In this document: piece after piece, positions 51,692 through 59,702 of the stretch
How the letters are laid out: each line of letters opens with the position of its first letter
Position numbering within the stretch: the stretch's first letter is position 1
NCBI GenBank assembly: GCA_035556195.1
Contig: DATMFK010000001.1
Coordinates: 1-64,000, forward strand
DNA from: G016756615 sp035556195
Lineage (GTDB): Bacteria > Pseudomonadota > Alphaproteobacteria > Rhizobiales > Rhizobiaceae
DNA length: 64,000 nt
Direction: 5' to 3'
Program-made: the position numbers and the translations under genes
Notes under the pieces: model-generated
The model's database searches: none
Told to the model about the DNA's origin: nothing
What the model saw: the letters and a program-made list of their open reading frames with translations, nothing else

Positions 51692-52308
51692 GCAAGAGCC
51701 TTTTGAGCAAGCGGAATCCGCTTCTCGTAGATGTGGTCGATGATGCCCCAGGCCTTGGCTTCTTCGGCGGTCATGAAGAAATCGCGGTCAAGGGTCCTCT
51801 CGACCTCCTCCAGCGTGCGCCCGCAATGGCGGGCGTAGAGCTCGTTCATCCGCCGCTTGGTCTTGATGACGTCCTCGGCGTGGCGCTCGATGTCTGAGGC
51901 CATCCCTTGGAAGCCTCCGGACGGCTGGTGCAGCATGACGCTCGAATTGGGGAGGGCGACGCGCAAGCCTGGCGTGCCGGCCATCAGCAGGAACGACCCC
52001 ATGGATCGAGCCGTACCGATGCAGACCGTCGAGATTGGGCAATCGATATATTGCATCGTGTCGTAGATCGCGAAGCCGCTGGTGACGGAGCCGCCAGGCG
52101 AGTTGATGTAAAGCGCGATCTCTTTCCTGGGATTGTCTGATTCCAAAGATAGGAGCTGCGCGCAGACCAGAGCCGAGACATTGTCGTCGATCGGCCCGTT
52201 CAGGAAGACGATGCGCTCGCGCAGGAGGCGCGAGAAGATGTCGAAGGAGCGTTCTCCGCGGCTCGACTGTTCGATGACCATGGGAACCAGATTGGCGACG
52301 CTGTTCAT
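51688..52308 (-). CDS. clpP: ATP-dependent Clp protease proteolytic subunit, paralogue
   Basis: 206 residues from ATG 52308 with AGGAGA upstream. The catalytic triad is complete: Ser102 in ARSMGS, His127 in VMLHQPSGG and Asp176 in LDRDFFM. The 25- and 49-residue spacings are identical to E. coli ClpP (97, 122, 171). The Arg before Ser102 replaces the usual Ala/Ser of the main ClpP. There is no clpX or lon downstream, so this is likely a second ClpP of the type common in rhizobia, which may mix with the housekeeping subunit. Confidence 0.92.
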   Translation of the reverse strand: MNSVANLVPMVIEQSSRGERSFDIFSRLLRERIVFLNGPIDDNVSALVCAQLLSLESDNPRKEIALYINSPGGSVTSGFAIYDTMQYIDCPISTVCIGTARSMGSFLLMAGTPGLRVALPNSSVMLHQPSGGFQGMASDIERHAEDVIKTKRRMNELYARHCGRTLEEVERTLDRDFFMTAEEAKAWGIIDHIYEKRIPLAQKALA

Positions 52309-52431
52309 GGATTGCGTTCTCCTGTGGTGTTTTGCGGCCGAGCGCAATCGCTTGGCGTCGCACGGATGCAGCCAATTGGATGGATTCAGGCTGATAAATT
52401 GTCGGCACGCGTCAGACGGACGCGGAACGGA

Positions 52432-52869
52432 TTACGCTGCGCGCATCAGCGGCCCGGCCACGTTCGTGTTCGCGGCCTGCAGCGCCATCGTCGGCACTTG
52501 CTCTCTCGCCCCGGAATGGACGATACGGAGATGCGTGCCCCCCTCGCGGGCCTGCGAAAGCTCGAACGTGACGACAGACGTCAGCGCATTGTCCCGCGCC
52601 TCGCCGTCCCTCCAGGAATAGCGGAGCCGGCGATACGGCTCGGCCTCGAGCATTTCGCAATCGACGCGGTCCCCAGTGGGACCGCTCTCATGCAAGGAGA
52701 ATCGCTCCCCTTCGACGGGGCGGATGTCGTTGGGCATCAGCCATGCGCCCAGGAGCTCGGGGACAGTCAGCGCACGCCATACCTTTTCCGGCGGATGCGG
52801 CAGGTCACATTCCGTGACCACAGAGAGTTCCGCGCTCTCCGGCATTTCCTGATCGGCGGGTTCCATCAT
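52432..52869 (-). CDS. SRPBCC (AHSA1/START-like) protein
   Basis: 145 residues. The helix-grip fold is recognised from TECDLPHPPEKVWRALTVPELLGAWLMPNDI and YSWRDGEARDNALTSVVTFEL. It binds a hydrophobic ligand in a cavity. It overlaps the ArsR gene upstream by four bases, the usual ArsR-SRPBCC pair. Confidence 0.92.
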   Translation of the reverse strand: MMEPADQEMPESAELSVVTECDLPHPPEKVWRALTVPELLGAWLMPNDIRPVEGERFSLHESGPTGDRVDCEMLEAEPYRRLRYSWRDGEARDNALTSVVTFELSQAREGGTHLRIVHSGAREQVPTMALQAANTNVAGPLMRAA

Positions 52870-53180
52870 TGGTCCATCCCTTTCAGCACGTCCTTCAGGC
52901 GCTCGACGCGCTCCGGCCAGAACAGGCGATAACGCTCCATCCAGGCCATGAGAGGCGCCATCCCCTGCGGGACGACCCGATAGTAGCTGTTGCGACCGTC
53001 GCGCCGTTCCGCGACCAGCCCTGCTCGCTTCAAGGCAGCCAGATGTTGCGACACGGCAGGCTGCGAGATCGAGAATCCGGACTTCAACTCGCCGACGCTC
53101 ATTTCCCCGCTGGTAAGGCGCTCGAAGACGGCCCGTCGGGTCGGATCGGCGAGGGCCCTGAAGATTTCGGTCTCGATCAT
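52866..53180 (-). CDS. ArsR family transcriptional regulator
   Basis: 104 residues from ATG 53180 (seven residues after an alternative start). Winged helix with RALADPTRRAVFERL, the recognition helix SISQPAVSQHLAALKRAGLV, and the wing RDGRNSYYRV. No metal-binding Cys pair is present, so it belongs to the non-metal branch that is usually paired with SRPBCC proteins. Confidence 0.94.
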   Translation of the reverse strand: MIETEIFRALADPTRRAVFERLTSGEMSVGELKSGFSISQPAVSQHLAALKRAGLVAERRDGRNSYYRVVPQGMAPLMAWMERYRLFWPERVERLKDVLKGMDQ

Positions 53181-53255
53181 GCGCAACTTATAAGCCAACA
53201 CTTATCGATTCGGCAAGCATTATCTGCTGCCCTCTGAAAACGGCAATCCGAGAGA

Positions 53256-54248
53256 TCAGGCTGCCGTCACGGCCGGCTCGAGTGAGACCGCCTCGAACGC
53301 CTTGAAGAGGACTTCTGGCCCCGCCCCCGGACGCGTCGCATCCGTGGACAGGATCTGGCGATAGCGTCGGGCGCCGGCAAAGCCATGGAACAGCCCGGTC
53401 ATGTGGCGTGTGACATGAGCGAGCCGTCCGCCCTCGGCAATGTGGCGTTCGGCATAGTCGGCCATGGCGGCAATGACCGCGGCGTAATCGAGCGACCGGT
53501 CCGGTTGGCCGTAGACGCGATGATCCGCCTCGCCCAGAATACCCGGCGTATGATAGGCGGCCCGCCCCAGCATCACGCCGTCGACGTGTTCAAGATGGGC
53601 TTGAGCCTCGTCCAGCGATGGAATCCCGCCATTGATGCCGACGAATTGCGTGGGGAATTTCTGCTTCAGGCGATAGACGCGCGGATAGTCGAGCGGCGGG
53701 ATGTCGCGGTTCTCCCTGGGGCTCAGGCCTTCCAGCCAGGCCTTGCGCGCATGCACCCACAGCGCGTCGGCGCCCTCCCCGAGCACGGTTTCCGCCATGG
53801 CGTCGAGCGCGATCTCGATATCCTGTTCATCGACGCCGAGGCGGCACTTCACGGTGACCGGAATGGCCACCGCCGCTTTCATCGCCGCAATGCAGGCGCC
53901 GACGATCTCCGGCGTACGCATCAGGCAGGCGCCGAAAGTGCCGGACTGAACGCGGTCCGAGGGGCAGCCGACATTGAGATTGATCTCGTCATAACCGAAG
54001 CCCTCGCCGATCCGGGCCGCCTCGGCGAGCTTCCGCGGATCCGAGCCGCCAAGCTGCAGGGCGACCGGATGCTCGACCGCGTCGAAGCCGAGCAGACGCC
54101 GGCGGTCCCCATGGATCGCCGCATCGGCTACGACCATCTCGGTATAGAGCAGAGTCGAGCGGGTGAGCTGCCTGTGGAGATACCGACAATGACGATCGGT
54201 CCAATCCATCATGGGGGCCACGGCCAATCTGTGGTTCCCGTAAATCAT
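53256..54248 (-). CDS. dusA: tRNA-dihydrouridine(20/20a) synthase DusA
   Basis: 330 residues from ATG 54248; the frame is open for 108 more codons upstream but has no dus features there. APMMDWTDRHCRYLHRQL at the start, LQLGGSDPRKLAEAARI, LNVGCPSDRVQSGTFGACLM with the active-site Cys, and INGGIPSLDEA and VDGVMLGRAAYH for FMN binding are characteristic of DusA. It reduces U20/U20a in tRNA. It is divergent from the Rrf2 gene. Confidence 0.95.
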   Translation of the reverse strand: MIYGNHRLAVAPMMDWTDRHCRYLHRQLTRSTLLYTEMVVADAAIHGDRRRLLGFDAVEHPVALQLGGSDPRKLAEAARIGEGFGYDEINLNVGCPSDRVQSGTFGACLMRTPEIVGACIAAMKAAVAIPVTVKCRLGVDEQDIEIALDAMAETVLGEGADALWVHARKAWLEGLSPRENRDIPPLDYPRVYRLKQKFPTQFVGINGGIPSLDEAQAHLEHVDGVMLGRAAYHTPGILGEADHRVYGQPDRSLDYAAVIAAMADYAERHIAEGGRLAHVTRHMTGLFHGFAGARRYRQILSTDATRPGAGPEVLFKAFEAVSLEPAVTAA

Positions 54249-54394
54249 CTTTGTTGCTGATTTCCCTGCGAAATCGGTTGCGGCTCGTTCCAGTCGTCGA
54301 GACTTCTGCCTGGCAATGTAGCACTGCCACGGCGTCAGATAATACCGCGACACATTATCCGCTAGCCGACAGTGCTCCTTCCTGCCGGAAAATC

Positions 54395-54418
54395 GCGGAA
54401 ATTCAAGCGTTTCCGCTT
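54395..54418 (+). promoter_or_regulatory. Nested inverted repeats between dusA and the Rrf2 gene
   Basis: GCGGAAA (54395-54401) and TTTCCGC (54410-54416) form a 7-base repeat with an 8-base spacer, and AAGCG (54405-54409) with CGCTT (54414-54418) overlaps it. Located 123 bases before the Rrf2 start. Could be an operator or an alternative hairpin. Confidence 0.35.
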
Positions 54419-54540
54419 GTATATTATCGCTGTGAAATTTATGTACAGAGGGGGATACGGTTGCGACGGAATCGAGCTGTCGTCGGCAAAGACAGCAGGG
54501 GCTGCTCCAGGCAGCCGCGTTTCCATGACAGTTCAGGGCG

Positions 54541-54990
54541 ATGCTCACTAAAAAAGGCAAATACGGCCTCAAGGCACTGGTTCACCTCTCTTACTTGCCG
54601 GCAGGGCAGCTTGCCTTCGTCAGCGATATCGCCGTCGCCAACAAAATTCCCAAGAAGTTCCTGGATGCGATCCTGGGCGAATTGCGCAATGCCGGTTTCG
54701 TGCAGAGCCGAAAGGGCAAGGACGGTGGCTATCGGCTTGCCCGGCCGGCGGGCGACATCAAGATCGGTCATGTCATTCGTGTCCTCGACGGGCCCCTGGC
54801 GCCCCTGCCCTGCGCCAGCCTCTCCCAATACCAGCAATGTGAGGATTGCGACGAGGCAACATGCCAGGTCCGGCACATGATGCTGGAGGTTCGCCAGGCG
54901 GTCGCCGAGGTGCTGGACACCTGCAGCCTCGCGGCCATGCGCGACAGCGCCGATGAGGGCGTCGCCAAAGTTCTGAAGTACCAGAACTGA
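54541..54990 (+). CDS. Rrf2 family transcriptional regulator
   Basis: 149 residues. Winged helix with MLTKKGKYGLKALVHLSYL, VSDIAVANKIPKKFLDAILGELRNAGFVQSRKGKDGGYRLAR (key parts) as the typical Rrf2 reader. Downstream are four Cys in CASLSQYQQCEDCDEATC, a cluster-ligand region like that of CymR/IscR relatives though with different spacing. It may sense an iron-sulfur cluster or thiol state. Target genes are not evident; the aldehyde dehydrogenase gene is convergent. Confidence 0.92.
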   Translation: MLTKKGKYGLKALVHLSYLPAGQLAFVSDIAVANKIPKKFLDAILGELRNAGFVQSRKGKDGGYRLARPAGDIKIGHVIRVLDGPLAPLPCASLSQYQQCEDCDEATCQVRHMMLEVRQAVAEVLDTCSLAAMRDSADEGVAKVLKYQN

Positions 54991-55147
54991 AGGGTTGCCG
55001 CCAAGGCGCGCCGTGACGGGCGTTCCCCTCTGTTCTGCCGGGTCCCCCGCCGTCCGCGCAATCCTCACCTGGAAAGATCAGCCGCAGGCGACGCAGGACA
55101 GCTTGGGTGCCGCCGCTACGCCTCTGCCCTCTCACGGGCGGCGACCC

Positions 55148-56584
55148 TCACGCCAGCGTATAGGCCGTTTTCACCGTCGTATAGAACTCCGCGGCGTAGC
55201 GGCCCTGTTCGCGCGGTCCGTAGCTTGACCCCTTGCGGCCGCCGAAGGGTACGTGGAAGTCGACGCCGGCCGTGGGCAGGTTCACCATCACCATGCCGGC
55301 CTGCGCATTGCGCTTGTAGTGCGTGGCGTGTTTGAGGCTGGTCGTGCAGATGCCGGATGAGAGGCCGAAAGGCGTGTCGTTCGCCACTGCCAGGGCTTCC
55401 TCATAGTCCTTGACCCGGATGACGCTGGCTACCGGGCCGAAGATTTCCTCCCGGCTGATCCGCATCTGGTTGGTCGCCTCGGTGAACAGGGCAGGCTGCA
55501 GATAGAAGCCGGGTGTCTCGCGATTGAGACGCTCGCCGCCGAAGACGAGCTTGGCGCCCTCGTCACGGCCGATGGCAATGTATTTCTCGTCCTGATCGAA
55601 CTGCCCCTGATCGACCACCGGTCCGATGTGAGTGCCTTGCTTGAGGGCGTTGTCGACGACGAGGCTTTTCAGCTTGTCGGTGACAGCCGAGACGAAGCGA
55701 TCATGGATACCTTCCGTGACCACGAGCCGCGACGAAGCCGTGCAACGCTGCCCCGTGGAGAAGAAGGCGCCGTTGACCGCGCAGTCGACGGCGACGCCGA
55801 GATCGGCATCGTCGAGCACGACGAGCGGGTTCTTGCCGCCCATCTCCAGCTGGATCTTGCGCATGTGCTCGAGCGAAGCAGCCGCAACGCGCTTTCCCGT
55901 CGCGACCGAGCCGGTGAAGGTGATCGCATCGACATGCGGACTGTCGAGGATAACCTGGCCGACAACCGAGCCCTTGCCCATGACGAGATTGAGCACGCCC
56001 TTGGGCAGGCCTGCACGATGGAGGATGTCGACAATCGCCCAGGAACAGCCCGGCACCAGGTCGGCCGGCTTGAAGACGATCGTGTTGCCGTAGCACAGCG
56101 CCGGAGCGATCTTCCATGCGGGTATGGCGATCGGAAAATTCCAGGGCGTGATGATGCCCACGACGCCAACCGCTTCGCGCGTCATCTCGACGCCGATGCC
56201 GGGGCGGACACTGGGGACCGTCTCCCCGGAAAGACGAAGGACTTCGCCGGCGAAGAAGTCGAAGATCTGCGCCGCGCGGATTGTTTCACCGATACCTTCC
56301 GCAAGCGTCTTGCCTTCCTCACGCGAAAGCAGCCTGCCGATCTCGTCCTTGCGGGCGGTGATCTCGTCTGCCGTCTTGCGCAGGATCGCATGCCGCTCGA
56401 GGAGGCCGGAGCGGGACCACGCGGGGAAGGCTGCCTTTGCAGCCGCGATCGCCGCTTCGGCATCGGCCTTTGTGGCGCGCGCATATTCGCCCACGACATC
56501 GTTCATATCCGACGGATTGATGTTGGGGATGGCATCGCCCCCCACCCACTCGCCTCCGATCAGGTTGCGGTGCAGTTCCGTCAT
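55148..56584 (-). CDS. Aldehyde dehydrogenase, alpha-ketoglutarate semialdehyde dehydrogenase-like
   Basis: 478 residues from ATG 56584; a GTG four codons earlier is possible. GIITPWNFPIAIPAWKIAPAL, LEMGGKNP with the general-base Glu, and NGAFFSTGQRCTASSRLVV with the nucleophilic Cys show an intact catalytic site. The length fits the 2,5-dioxopentanoate/semialdehyde group. It is the last gene of the long leftward operon and follows a XylX-like FAH enzyme, so oxidation of alpha-ketoglutarate semialdehyde to alpha-ketoglutarate is the favoured role. Confidence 0.88.
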   Translation of the reverse strand: MTELHRNLIGGEWVGGDAIPNINPSDMNDVVGEYARATKADAEAAIAAAKAAFPAWSRSGLLERHAILRKTADEITARKDEIGRLLSREEGKTLAEGIGETIRAAQIFDFFAGEVLRLSGETVPSVRPGIGVEMTREAVGVVGIITPWNFPIAIPAWKIAPALCYGNTIVFKPADLVPGCSWAIVDILHRAGLPKGVLNLVMGKGSVVGQVILDSPHVDAITFTGSVATGKRVAAASLEHMRKIQLEMGGKNPLVVLDDADLGVAVDCAVNGAFFSTGQRCTASSRLVVTEGIHDRFVSAVTDKLKSLVVDNALKQGTHIGPVVDQGQFDQDEKYIAIGRDEGAKLVFGGERLNRETPGFYLQPALFTEATNQMRISREEIFGPVASVIRVKDYEEALAVANDTPFGLSSGICTTSLKHATHYKRNAQAGMVMVNLPTAGVDFHVPFGGRKGSSYGPREQGRYAAEFYTTVKTAYTLA

Positions 56585-56602
56585 TGGTCTATCCACTTCG
56601 AG

Positions 56603-57757
56603 TCAGATGAGTTGAGCTTTGGCCAGATCTCTCATGAGGTGGCTGGCGCCATATGTCCAGGGCGGGCAGTCGGGCGACAGACGAACCCTGTTGACGAGGC
56701 TACCGAGCTTTTCGGTCGATATGGTGACGATATCACCGACCTTGTGGGTGAATCCCTTGCCTTGCTCGCCCCTGTCCTTGGAGGGCACGAACATGGTTCC
56801 GAGATAGAGCGCGATACCGTCCGGATACTGATGATGAGACCCCATCGCCGCCGACACGAGTTCCTCGGGCGAGCGGCTGATCTCGGCCATGGAGCTCGAA
56901 CCTTCGAGCGTGAAACCATCCTCGCCCTCGACCTTGAGGTGGACCTTCGCCTTTTTCACATCGTCGATCGTGAATCCGCGGTCGAAGAGCCGGATGAACG
57001 GCCCAAGGGCGGCCGACGCGTTGTTGTCCTTGGCTTTGCCGAGAAGCAGGGCCGAACGCCCCTCCACGTCGCGCAGGTTGACGTCGTTGCCCAAGGCAGC
57101 GCCGACGATCCGTCCCTTGCTCGAGGCGATCACGGCAATTTCCGGCTCTGGATTGTTCCAGGTCGAGATCGGGTGCAGCCCGACATCCGCGCCGAAACCG
57201 ACTGAGGCCATAGGCTGACATTTGGTGAAGATTTCCGCGTCCGGCCCGATGCCGACTTCGAGATATTGCGACCAGACGCCGCGAGCGATGAGCTTTTCCT
57301 TGCAGGCTTGAGCCTCCGCCGAGCCGGGCTTCAGCTTGGACAGGTCATCGCCGATCAGCCCGGCAATGTCTGCGCGGATCGCATCGGCCTTCTCGGCCGA
57401 GCCCCGTGCCTGTTCTTCGATGACCCGTTCGAGGAGGCTCACGACGAAGGTGACGCCCGATGCCTTGATCGCCTGGAGGTCGACCGGCGAGAGCAGGAAC
57501 GGCTTGGCGGCGTCCCTGGCTTCGAAGCTGTTGGCCTCGATATCGTCGAGGCGGCCGACCGCACGGCCCTGCGCCTGCCGGACGTAAGCCGCGGGATCTT
57601 CCATTTCGCAGATGTCCCGGACAGTGGGCGCCTGCCTGGACGTGATGTCGACGAGATCGCCGGCTCGTACGGTCACGACCAGCGGGTGGCCGCCTGCCGG
57701 CGAACTGATCCGCCCGATGAAGATACCGTCATGCGGCAGGGCTGTCGTATAGGTCAT
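56603..57757 (-). CDS. FAH-family enzyme, XylX/AraD1-like 2-keto-3-deoxy sugar-acid dehydratase
   Basis: 384 residues. The catalytic FAH domain at about 165-375 contains VGIGPDAEIFTKCQPM, WNNPEPEIAVIASSKGRIVGAALGNDVNLRDVEGRSALLLGKAKDNNAS (key parts), SSSMAEISRSPEELV and KVGDIVTISTEKLGSLVNRV. The metal ligands EPE are present. The sequence is closest in memory to XylX of Caulobacter and AraD1 of Herbaspirillum, which dehydrate 2-keto-3-deoxy-pentonate to the semialdehyde used by the neighbouring dehydrogenase. The substrate sugar is unknown. Confidence 0.85.
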   Translation of the reverse strand: MTYTTALPHDGIFIGRISSPAGGHPLVVTVRAGDLVDITSRQAPTVRDICEMEDPAAYVRQAQGRAVGRLDDIEANSFEARDAAKPFLLSPVDLQAIKASGVTFVVSLLERVIEEQARGSAEKADAIRADIAGLIGDDLSKLKPGSAEAQACKEKLIARGVWSQYLEVGIGPDAEIFTKCQPMASVGFGADVGLHPISTWNNPEPEIAVIASSKGRIVGAALGNDVNLRDVEGRSALLLGKAKDNNASAALGPFIRLFDRGFTIDDVKKAKVHLKVEGEDGFTLEGSSSMAEISRSPEELVSAAMGSHHQYPDGIALYLGTMFVPSKDRGEQGKGFTHKVGDIVTISTEKLGSLVNRVRLSPDCPPWTYGASHLMRDLAKAQLI

Positions 57758-57771
57758 TTCGCTTCCATCCC

Positions 57772-58542
57772 TCAGCGCCGCCGGAAAACCGGCGGGCGTT
57801 TTTCCTTGAATGCCTTGCGCCCCTCCAACGCGTCCTCGGTGGCGAAGCAGATCGTCTGCAGGTCACGCTCATATTCGATGGCCTTTTCGGCAGGCATCGT
57901 GTGGGCGGCCTTGAGGTTCAGCTTCGCCGTCTCGGCGGCAATCGGCGCGCGACTGGCAATTGTTTGGGCGATTTCGCGCGCTCGCGCAAGCAGGCCCTCG
58001 CGCGGAACCACATCGCTCACCAGCCCCCAGGCAAGCGCTTTCTCCGCTGGCACAGGGTCTCCCGTCATGATCAAAAGGGCGGCGTTCGACATGCCGGCCG
58101 AGTGGGCGAGATGCATCGCCATGCCACCGCCGCCGATCCAGCCGAGCTTGATTTCCGGCGCCGCGAACTGCGCATTGTCGGAGGCGATGCGGATATCGCA
58201 CGACATCGCCGTCTCGAGCCCGCCTCCGAAACAGTAGCCGTTTACGGCGGCAATGGAAGGCTTCAGCAAGGCGCGGATCGCATCGCAATAATCCGGCCTG
58301 TTGCGGAACTGCCAGGGCGTCTCGTAGGTGTCGAGCTCACGGATGTCCGAACCAGCGCAGAAGGCCTTCTCGCCGGCTCCCGTCAGGATCACGCAGCGAA
58401 TGGTCTCGCTGTCATTGCATTGCTCCACGGCCGCCACGATCGCGTCAGCCATTTCCGGGGTGACCGCGTTGAGCTTCTGCGGCCGGTTGAGGGTGATGAT
58501 GGCAATCGCCCCGTCCACTTCAAACAGCACGTCTTGTGTCAT
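57772..58542 (-). CDS. Enoyl-CoA hydratase/isomerase family protein (crotonase)
   Basis: 256 residues. The crotonase oxyanion-hole segments CAGSDIREL and NGYCFGGGLETAMSCDIRIAS are present. The first catalytic Glu (Glu144 in rat crotonase) is kept in APEIKLGWIGGGG. The second (Glu164) aligns with Leu in AGMSNAALLIMTG, so simple hydratase activity is doubtful and isomerase, lyase or dehydration chemistry is possible. 9 bases before the next gene in a compact operon with a class III CoA-transferase. Confidence 0.87.
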   Translation of the reverse strand: MTQDVLFEVDGAIAIITLNRPQKLNAVTPEMADAIVAAVEQCNDSETIRCVILTGAGEKAFCAGSDIRELDTYETPWQFRNRPDYCDAIRALLKPSIAAVNGYCFGGGLETAMSCDIRIASDNAQFAAPEIKLGWIGGGGMAMHLAHSAGMSNAALLIMTGDPVPAEKALAWGLVSDVVPREGLLARAREIAQTIASRAPIAAETAKLNLKAAHTMPAEKAIEYERDLQTICFATEDALEGRKAFKEKRPPVFRRR

Positions 58543-58551
58543 TTCGATCTC

Positions 58552-59700
58552 CTAGATTTCGCTGTCTTCGGGGCGGCTGGAGCGGTAGGCGGCCTCGATC
58601 TCCGCGACGATTTCTGTTGCCGGCCGGCGCGCCTCGAATGCCTCGCGCAGCAGAGCGGAAGCCTTCGTCTGGAAGGCGATGTATCCGGAATGCCGCGGCC
58701 GCACATAGGCCGCCTCCAGCGTCTCGGCCGTGCCGCGATAGAAATCGCCCCAGCGCGCATTGACGGCGGGATCGCTCCAGGCCGAGCGCCGGCTCGGCTG
58801 CCCATCGTGGGAAGGGATGAAGCCAGCCTGCGCCGGCGCGCTCATGAGCCACAGGAGATGATTCTTGAGCTCCGGCGTGACCAGGCAGCGGGTGGAGATG
58901 CCGATCCCGGTTCCGCCGAGCGTAGATCCCGGCCGGGCTCCCGCGCGGAGGCGAGGCGCATTCGAGAAGCGAAGCGCTTTGCCGGCCTCCGGGGCGGCGT
59001 AGTTCACGTAGCCGTAAATGAGCGGGCAAAGAGCCACGTCGTCATGCGCAGCCATGTGACCGAGGATGCCGATCGGATTTCTTTCGTAGACGCTCCTGGG
59101 GCTGCGTGCGGCCAGCTCGGCTAGCCGATCGTATGCCTGCCGCCCGACTTCGTCCGACACCAGCCGATCGGGATCGCGTCGCGCGGGCGGCTCGCCGAGC
59201 GCCGTGGCGATGGAGAGATAGGAGAGGATGGCATGCGGGCCAGCCAGGGACAGTGCCACCTTCCCTGTCGCCCGCGAAAGAGCGGCGACGTCGTCCCAGG
59301 TCTCCGGAGGCGAGGCCTCCAGCAAATCGGACCGGGACGCCATGACCTGGGTCGCGGCGTCGAGCGGCAGCGCCCAATGGCTGTTGGCGTAGCGATAGCT
59401 GGCAAGGCATGGGCCGATGATGGCGGCCGCGAGTTCGGCAATGGTCCCTGCCCCGAACACTTCCTCCAGCGGCTGCAGACACTTGGCCTCTACCGCTTCG
59501 CCGACATGCGGATGGTCCAACACCACGAGGTCGTAGCGCGCACACAGATCGGCGATCGGATGCGACTCGAAGCCTTCCAGAGGCTGCTTGTCCCACGCGA
59601 TCGACAGGCCGTCGCGCGCCGGATCGAGCCCTGCAGCCGCGGCGGCCAACGCGTTATAGCCCCTGGGATGGTCCCAGGTGAGCGCCTTGTAGGACTGCAT
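58552..59700 (-). CDS. Solute-binding-protein-like protein without signal peptide
   Basis: 382 residues, starting MQSYKALTWDHPRGYNALAAAA with no signal sequence and no better upstream start; the CoA-transferase stop is two bases away. LDHPHVGEAVEAKCLQPLEEVF, SHWALPLDAATQVMASRSDLLE, PPETWDDVAALSRATGK and GGTGIGISTRCL follow the order of an extracellular solute-binding family 1 (sugar-type) fold. No permeases of that family are adjacent; the operon ABC genes belong to the ribose type. It may be a cytoplasmic ligand-binding protein or an enzyme that reused the fold. No function is assigned. Confidence 0.8.
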   Translation of the reverse strand: MQSYKALTWDHPRGYNALAAAAAGLDPARDGLSIAWDKQPLEGFESHPIADLCARYDLVVLDHPHVGEAVEAKCLQPLEEVFGAGTIAELAAAIIGPCLASYRYANSHWALPLDAATQVMASRSDLLEASPPETWDDVAALSRATGKVALSLAGPHAILSYLSIATALGEPPARRDPDRLVSDEVGRQAYDRLAELAARSPRSVYERNPIGILGHMAAHDDVALCPLIYGYVNYAAPEAGKALRFSNAPRLRAGARPGSTLGGTGIGISTRCLVTPELKNHLLWLMSAPAQAGFIPSHDGQPSRRSAWSDPAVNARWGDFYRGTAETLEAAYVRPRHSGYIAFQTKASALLREAFEARRPATEIVAEIEAAYRSSRPEDSEI

Positions 59701-59702
59701 GG

